This document shows positions 59,756-64,000 of a DNA stretch of 64,000 nucleotides, piece after piece. The stretch comes from Vagococcus bubulae (GTDB lineage Bacteria > Bacillota > Bacilli > Lactobacillales > Vagococcaceae). The translations under genes and the position numbers were made by a program. The DNA is taken from contig NZ_NGJT01000004.1 in NCBI RefSeq assembly GCF_003950315.1, forward strand, positions 62,001-126,000. The letters run 5' to 3'. The notes beneath the pieces were generated by a model that did not search any database, was not told the origin of the DNA, and saw only the letters and a program-made list of their open reading frames with translations. Numbering within the stretch: the stretch's first letter is position 1; each line of letters opens with the position of its first letter.

Positions 59756-62700
59756 ATGAGTTTGGGACAGTTACAAGTTAGATCAGAGTATTCATTATTA
59801 TCAAGTACTAATCGTATTGAAGAGCTTGTTCATGAAGCTAAAAATCGTGGTTACACAAGTTTAGCAATAACAGATATTGATACCCTTCATGGTGTCGTCA
59901 TATTTTATCAAGAATGTTTAAAACAACACATCAAACCTATTATTGGAATGACGTTAACTTATAGAACAACAGAACAAATTGAAGCAGAGATCTTACTTCT
60001 AGCCAAAAATTTGTCTGGATATCATCATCTAATGAAACTTGCAACAAAAAAATCAATGACTGAAAGGCAAGAATCTTTTTCGTTAGGGGATGTATCTCAT
60101 GATTTAAATGACTTGATTGCCATCCTACCTTGGCAAAAGAATGAGTTATATCAATTGCAACGAGCGACAAGCAGTGAGCAAATGGAGAAAAGAACAATAG
60201 AATTACTAGACATATTAAAGCACTGTGATGTTTATGGTGGTATAAATGTTTCGCGAGCGAAAGAGGAAGAACTAGATTTTTGGGGTTATTATTATAAAAA
60301 ATATAACCTGCCGCCAGTTGCCTTACAAGATGTTCGGTATTTAAATCCTAGTGATGATTTCTCTGTTACAGTGTTAGAACACATTGACAGTGGAGAGCTG
60401 ATAACGCTTGATTTTGAACAATTATCTGGTGATTATTATTTACCTCAAGCAGCAGATTTTACTAAATGGTATCATGAAAAAAATTTAGATGAGGCTTTGT
60501 CAAATATTGAAACGATTGTGTCATCCATTGATTTACAAATCCCACTACAACAAAAATTATTGCCAAGTTTTCCAGTTCCAGATAATGAAAAGGCTGATAC
60601 CTATCTGCGTAGATTATGTCAAGAGGGGTTATCATTTCGCTTAAATGGTCAAGTGAATGAAACGTATCAAGCACGTTTGGATATGGAGTTAGACGTCATT
60701 CATGAGATGGGCTACGATGATTATTTTTTAATCGTGTGGGATGTGATGAAATACGCTAGAGATCATCATATCGTGACTGCCTGCCGTGGTTCTGCTGCAG
60801 GATCTCTTGTGTCTTACGTATTACAAATAACAAATGTTGATCCGATTCAGTATCAGTTACTGTTTGAACGATTTTTAAACAAAGAACGTTACACCATGCC
60901 TGATATTGATATGGATATACCTGATAACAGACGGGAAGAATTACTTCAATATGTTAACCATAAATACGGTGAAAATCGTGTTGCACAAATTGCAACGTTT
61001 GGTACCTTAGCAGCGAAAATGGCTGTCAGAGATGTTAGTCGAGTCTTTGGTTTGTCGCAAAACGAAGCGAATAAATGGGCAAATGCCATTCCAAAAGATT
61101 TAAAAATTACCTTAAGTGAAGCGTATGATAAATCAAAGACGTTACGCGAGTTAGTGGGACATTCCTATAAGAATAAATTGTTATTTGATACAGCAAAAAG
61201 AATTGAGGGTCTACCTAGACACGTATCAACTCATGCTGCTGGTGTTGTGATTAGTGATCAAGATTTGACAAACTTAATTCCATTACAAGAAGGGAATAAT
61301 GGAATTCCTTTAACGCAATTTGCTATGGGAGAAGTAGAAGAAATTGGTTTATTAAAAATGGATTTTCTAGGATTGAGAAATTTATCCATTATTGGAAACG
61401 CCTTGTCATCTATCGAATACCAGACAGGCAAGCACTTTTCTTTAGAAGATATTCCTTTAGATGATGACAAAACGTTGGATCTATTTAGACAAGGAAATAC
61501 CGTTGGCGTGTTTCAATTTGAATCAAAAGGAATTAAGAATGTACTACGTAAATTAGGTCCGACATCTATTGAAGATATTGCTTCAGTGAATGCCCTCTAT
61601 CGTCCTGGACCAATGGAAAACATTGATACGTTTGTTAAGAGAAAAAAAGGTATTGAAGCAATTCATTACCCACATGATAGCTTGAAAGACATATTAGGCT
61701 ATACATATGGTGTGATTGTTTACCAAGAGCAGGTTATGCAAGTTGCTTCAAAGATGGCAGGATTTAGTTTGGGAGAAGCAGACATTCTACGCCGAGCGAT
61801 TAGTAAAAAGAGCAAAGAAGTACTTGATACCGAGCGCGAGCATTTTGTCAGTGGGGCATTGGGTCAAGGCTATACAAAAGAAGTTGCGATGCAAGTATAT
61901 GATTACATTGAACGTTTTGCTAATTATGGGTTTAATCGGTCTCATGCAGTAGTCTATTCAGTGATTGCTTATCAAATGGCTTATCTAAAAGTCCATTATC
62001 CGACTGCTTTTTTTCAAGCAATCTTGCATTCGGTGAAAAATAATCCTGCAAAAATGAATGCATACATCGTAGAAGCAAAAGAAGCAGGTTTGACCATTAT
62101 CCCACCTGACATTAATAAAAGTGAGTATAGTTTTACTTTTTATAAAGGATCCATTATTTATGGATTTTCTTCAGTCAAAGGAATTCGTAAAGATTTCATT
62201 CAACATATGTTGATGGTTCGAAAAGAAGGAGGACCATTTAAATCACTAGAAAATTTTTTAATTCGTTTAAGTGGAAAATGGTTAAAGAAAGCGAATATTT
62301 TACCATTAATTTATATAGGTGCATTTGACAGATTACATCAAAATCGAAAACAATTAATTATCGACTTAGATAGTATGATACAAAATATTGAATATAGTGG
62401 TGGTAGCGTAGATTTATTAGATATGTTAACCTTGAAGAAAGAAACGTGTGAAGACTTTACAATTGAAGAAAAATTAGAACAAGAAGTTGACTATTTAGGA
62501 ACCTATGTGTCTGCTCATCCGGTTGATTTTTATACAAGTAAATTGGTTAATCTTCCTATTGTAAAAGCCAAAGATTTGGTGGCAAATCAAGAAGTGACAG
62601 TATTACTTTATTCATCTAATATTAAAAAGATACGTACAAAAAAAGGTGAATCCATGGCATTTATAGAAGGAACCGATCAAACTGGAAAACTATCTGTTAC

Positions 62701-63076
62701 GTTATTTCCAACTGTTTATCGAAGTGTACAATCTATCCTTAGTGAACATGAGGTCTATGTTGTTCGTGGTAAAGTGGAGAAAAGTAAGTACAATCAAGAA
62801 ATGCAAATCATAGCCAATACAGTTGAGTTAGCTAAGGATATGAAAGATATTATGAAATGTTTCATAAATATAACAGCTGAAAATGACAAAAATCAATTGT
62901 TAGCGGATTTACAAAGTACGTTATTATCGCACCATGGTGAAAATCCTGTTATTCTAGTATTTCGTCATAAAGGTCAAAATACCTTGTTAAATCAATCCTA
63001 CTGGGTAGAGAAAACACCAAGTTTAATAAAAGAAGTTAGTTCTTTATTAGGTGAAGGAATGATCATATTCAAGTAA
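59756..63076 (+). CDS. dnaE: DNA polymerase III subunit alpha, DnaE type
   Basis: A 1106-residue C-family polymerase, the lagging-strand/primer-extending partner of PolC in Firmicutes. The N-terminal PHP domain (about 1-200) has lost typical metal ligands: HLHVHSEYSLL-like is QLQVRSEYSLL and the TDHG-type motif is TDID. The polymerase active-site aspartates lie in MPDIDMDIPD (Asp383, Asp385), followed by the VSTHAAGVVIS and ANYGFNRSHAVVYSVIAYQMAYLK (quoted) segments. An OB-fold follows at about 960-1040. ATG 59756 follows GGAGGGG. It is upstream of pfkA, a common Firmicute order. Confidence 0.96.
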   Translation: MSLGQLQVRSEYSLLSSTNRIEELVHEAKNRGYTSLAITDIDTLHGVVIFYQECLKQHIKPIIGMTLTYRTTEQIEAEILLLAKNLSGYHHLMKLATKKSMTERQESFSLGDVSHDLNDLIAILPWQKNELYQLQRATSSEQMEKRTIELLDILKHCDVYGGINVSRAKEEELDFWGYYYKKYNLPPVALQDVRYLNPSDDFSVTVLEHIDSGELITLDFEQLSGDYYLPQAADFTKWYHEKNLDEALSNIETIVSSIDLQIPLQQKLLPSFPVPDNEKADTYLRRLCQEGLSFRLNGQVNETYQARLDMELDVIHEMGYDDYFLIVWDVMKYARDHHIVTACRGSAAGSLVSYVLQITNVDPIQYQLLFERFLNKERYTMPDIDMDIPDNRREELLQYVNHKYGENRVAQIATFGTLAAKMAVRDVSRVFGLSQNEANKWANAIPKDLKITLSEAYDKSKTLRELVGHSYKNKLLFDTAKRIEGLPRHVSTHAAGVVISDQDLTNLIPLQEGNNGIPLTQFAMGEVEEIGLLKMDFLGLRNLSIIGNALSSIEYQTGKHFSLEDIPLDDDKTLDLFRQGNTVGVFQFESKGIKNVLRKLGPTSIEDIASVNALYRPGPMENIDTFVKRKKGIEAIHYPHDSLKDILGYTYGVIVYQEQVMQVASKMAGFSLGEADILRRAISKKSKEVLDTEREHFVSGALGQGYTKEVAMQVYDYIERFANYGFNRSHAVVYSVIAYQMAYLKVHYPTAFFQAILHSVKNNPAKMNAYIVEAKEAGLTIIPPDINKSEYSFTFYKGSIIYGFSSVKGIRKDFIQHMLMVRKEGGPFKSLENFLIRLSGKWLKKANILPLIYIGAFDRLHQNRKQLIIDLDSMIQNIEYSGGSVDLLDMLTLKKETCEDFTIEEKLEQEVDYLGTYVSAHPVDFYTSKLVNLPIVKAKDLVANQEVTVLLYSSNIKKIRTKKGESMAFIEGTDQTGKLSVTLFPTVYRSVQSILSEHEVYVVRGKVEKSKYNQEMQIIANTVELAKDMKDIMKCFINITAENDKNQLLADLQSTLLSHHGENPVILVFRHKGQNTLLNQSYWVEKTPSLIKEVSSLLGEGMIIFK

Positions 63077-63144
63077 TCTGTTTCTTAAAAAAACATTAGA
63101 AGAAAAAATGTATTTTCAATTTTTTTTCAATTTTTATAGGATAG

Positions 63145-64000
<856 letters not shown>

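Noticed and set aside
61716-61952. Alternative plus-strand frame inside dnaE
   Set aside because: Lies wholly in a highly conserved polymerase region read in another frame.

Overview
The window is AT-rich, densely packed chromosomal DNA from a low-GC Gram-positive coccus of the order Lactobacillales. The best guess is Enterococcaceae, with Vagococcus plausible. The support is gene content and order: tmk-darA-holB-ricT-yabA-rsmI, cggR-gapA-pgk-tpiA-gpmI-eno, secA-prfB-ftsE-ftsX, rapZ-yvcK-whiA, ylxM-ffh, a LisRK/EtaRS-type two-component pair, sigma-54 beside cggR, and a citrate lyase operon run by a SorC-type regulator. Genus assignment is inference. Nearly everything is core genome. There is no rRNA, IS element, prophage or CRISPR array, and no gene-free stretch exceeds 300 bases.

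Layout. 1-3.7 kb: end of tmk, then the replication, c-di-AMP and RNA-processing cluster. 3.7-7.7 kb: a 716-residue acidic coiled-coil protein with a DivIVA-like tail, followed by a secreted GH73 glucosaminidase with a dead second domain. 7.7-8.5 kb: guanine riboswitch and xpt. 8.5-13.0 kb: a five-gene cassette (a PurK-like protein lacking key ATP-grasp residues, a GntR regulator, an aldo/keto reductase, an ABC ATPase and a permease) bounded by terminators. 13.1-20.2 kb: guaC, a heterodimeric ABC exporter, and the LisRK-type pair. 20.2-21.6 kb (minus strand): a DsbA-fold protein, clpP with a CtsR box, and tRNA-Arg(CCG).

21.7-30.4 kb: rpoN, then the glycolytic operon with a CggR operator; eno has its own promoter. 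30.4-33.5 kb: a small accessory patch with an Mrr-type endonuclease, a membrane-anchored protein with a duplicated domain, and a lipoprotein pseudogene. 33.7-42.6 kb: a citrate fermentation locus, with citI divergent from a malic enzyme/oxaloacetate decarboxylase, a 2-hydroxycarboxylate transporter, citC, citD, citE, citF and a fused citXG. Together these import citrate, cleave it to acetate and oxaloacetate, and yield pyruvate.

42.7-54 kb: an ankyrin lipoprotein, secA, prfB with its programmed +1 frameshift, ftsE-ftsX, rapZ-yvcK-whiA and ylxM-ffh. 54-64 kb: an amidase, ftsW (minus), an MFS transporter, L-asparaginase, a small GlsB/YeaQ membrane protein (minus), dnaE and the start of pfkA.

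The most unusual items are the PurK-like pseudoenzyme cassette, the coiled-coil protein with its D5-Y7 run beside the GH73 protein, the duplicated-domain membrane protein, and two perfect palindromes lying in promoter regions (ftsW and GlsB).
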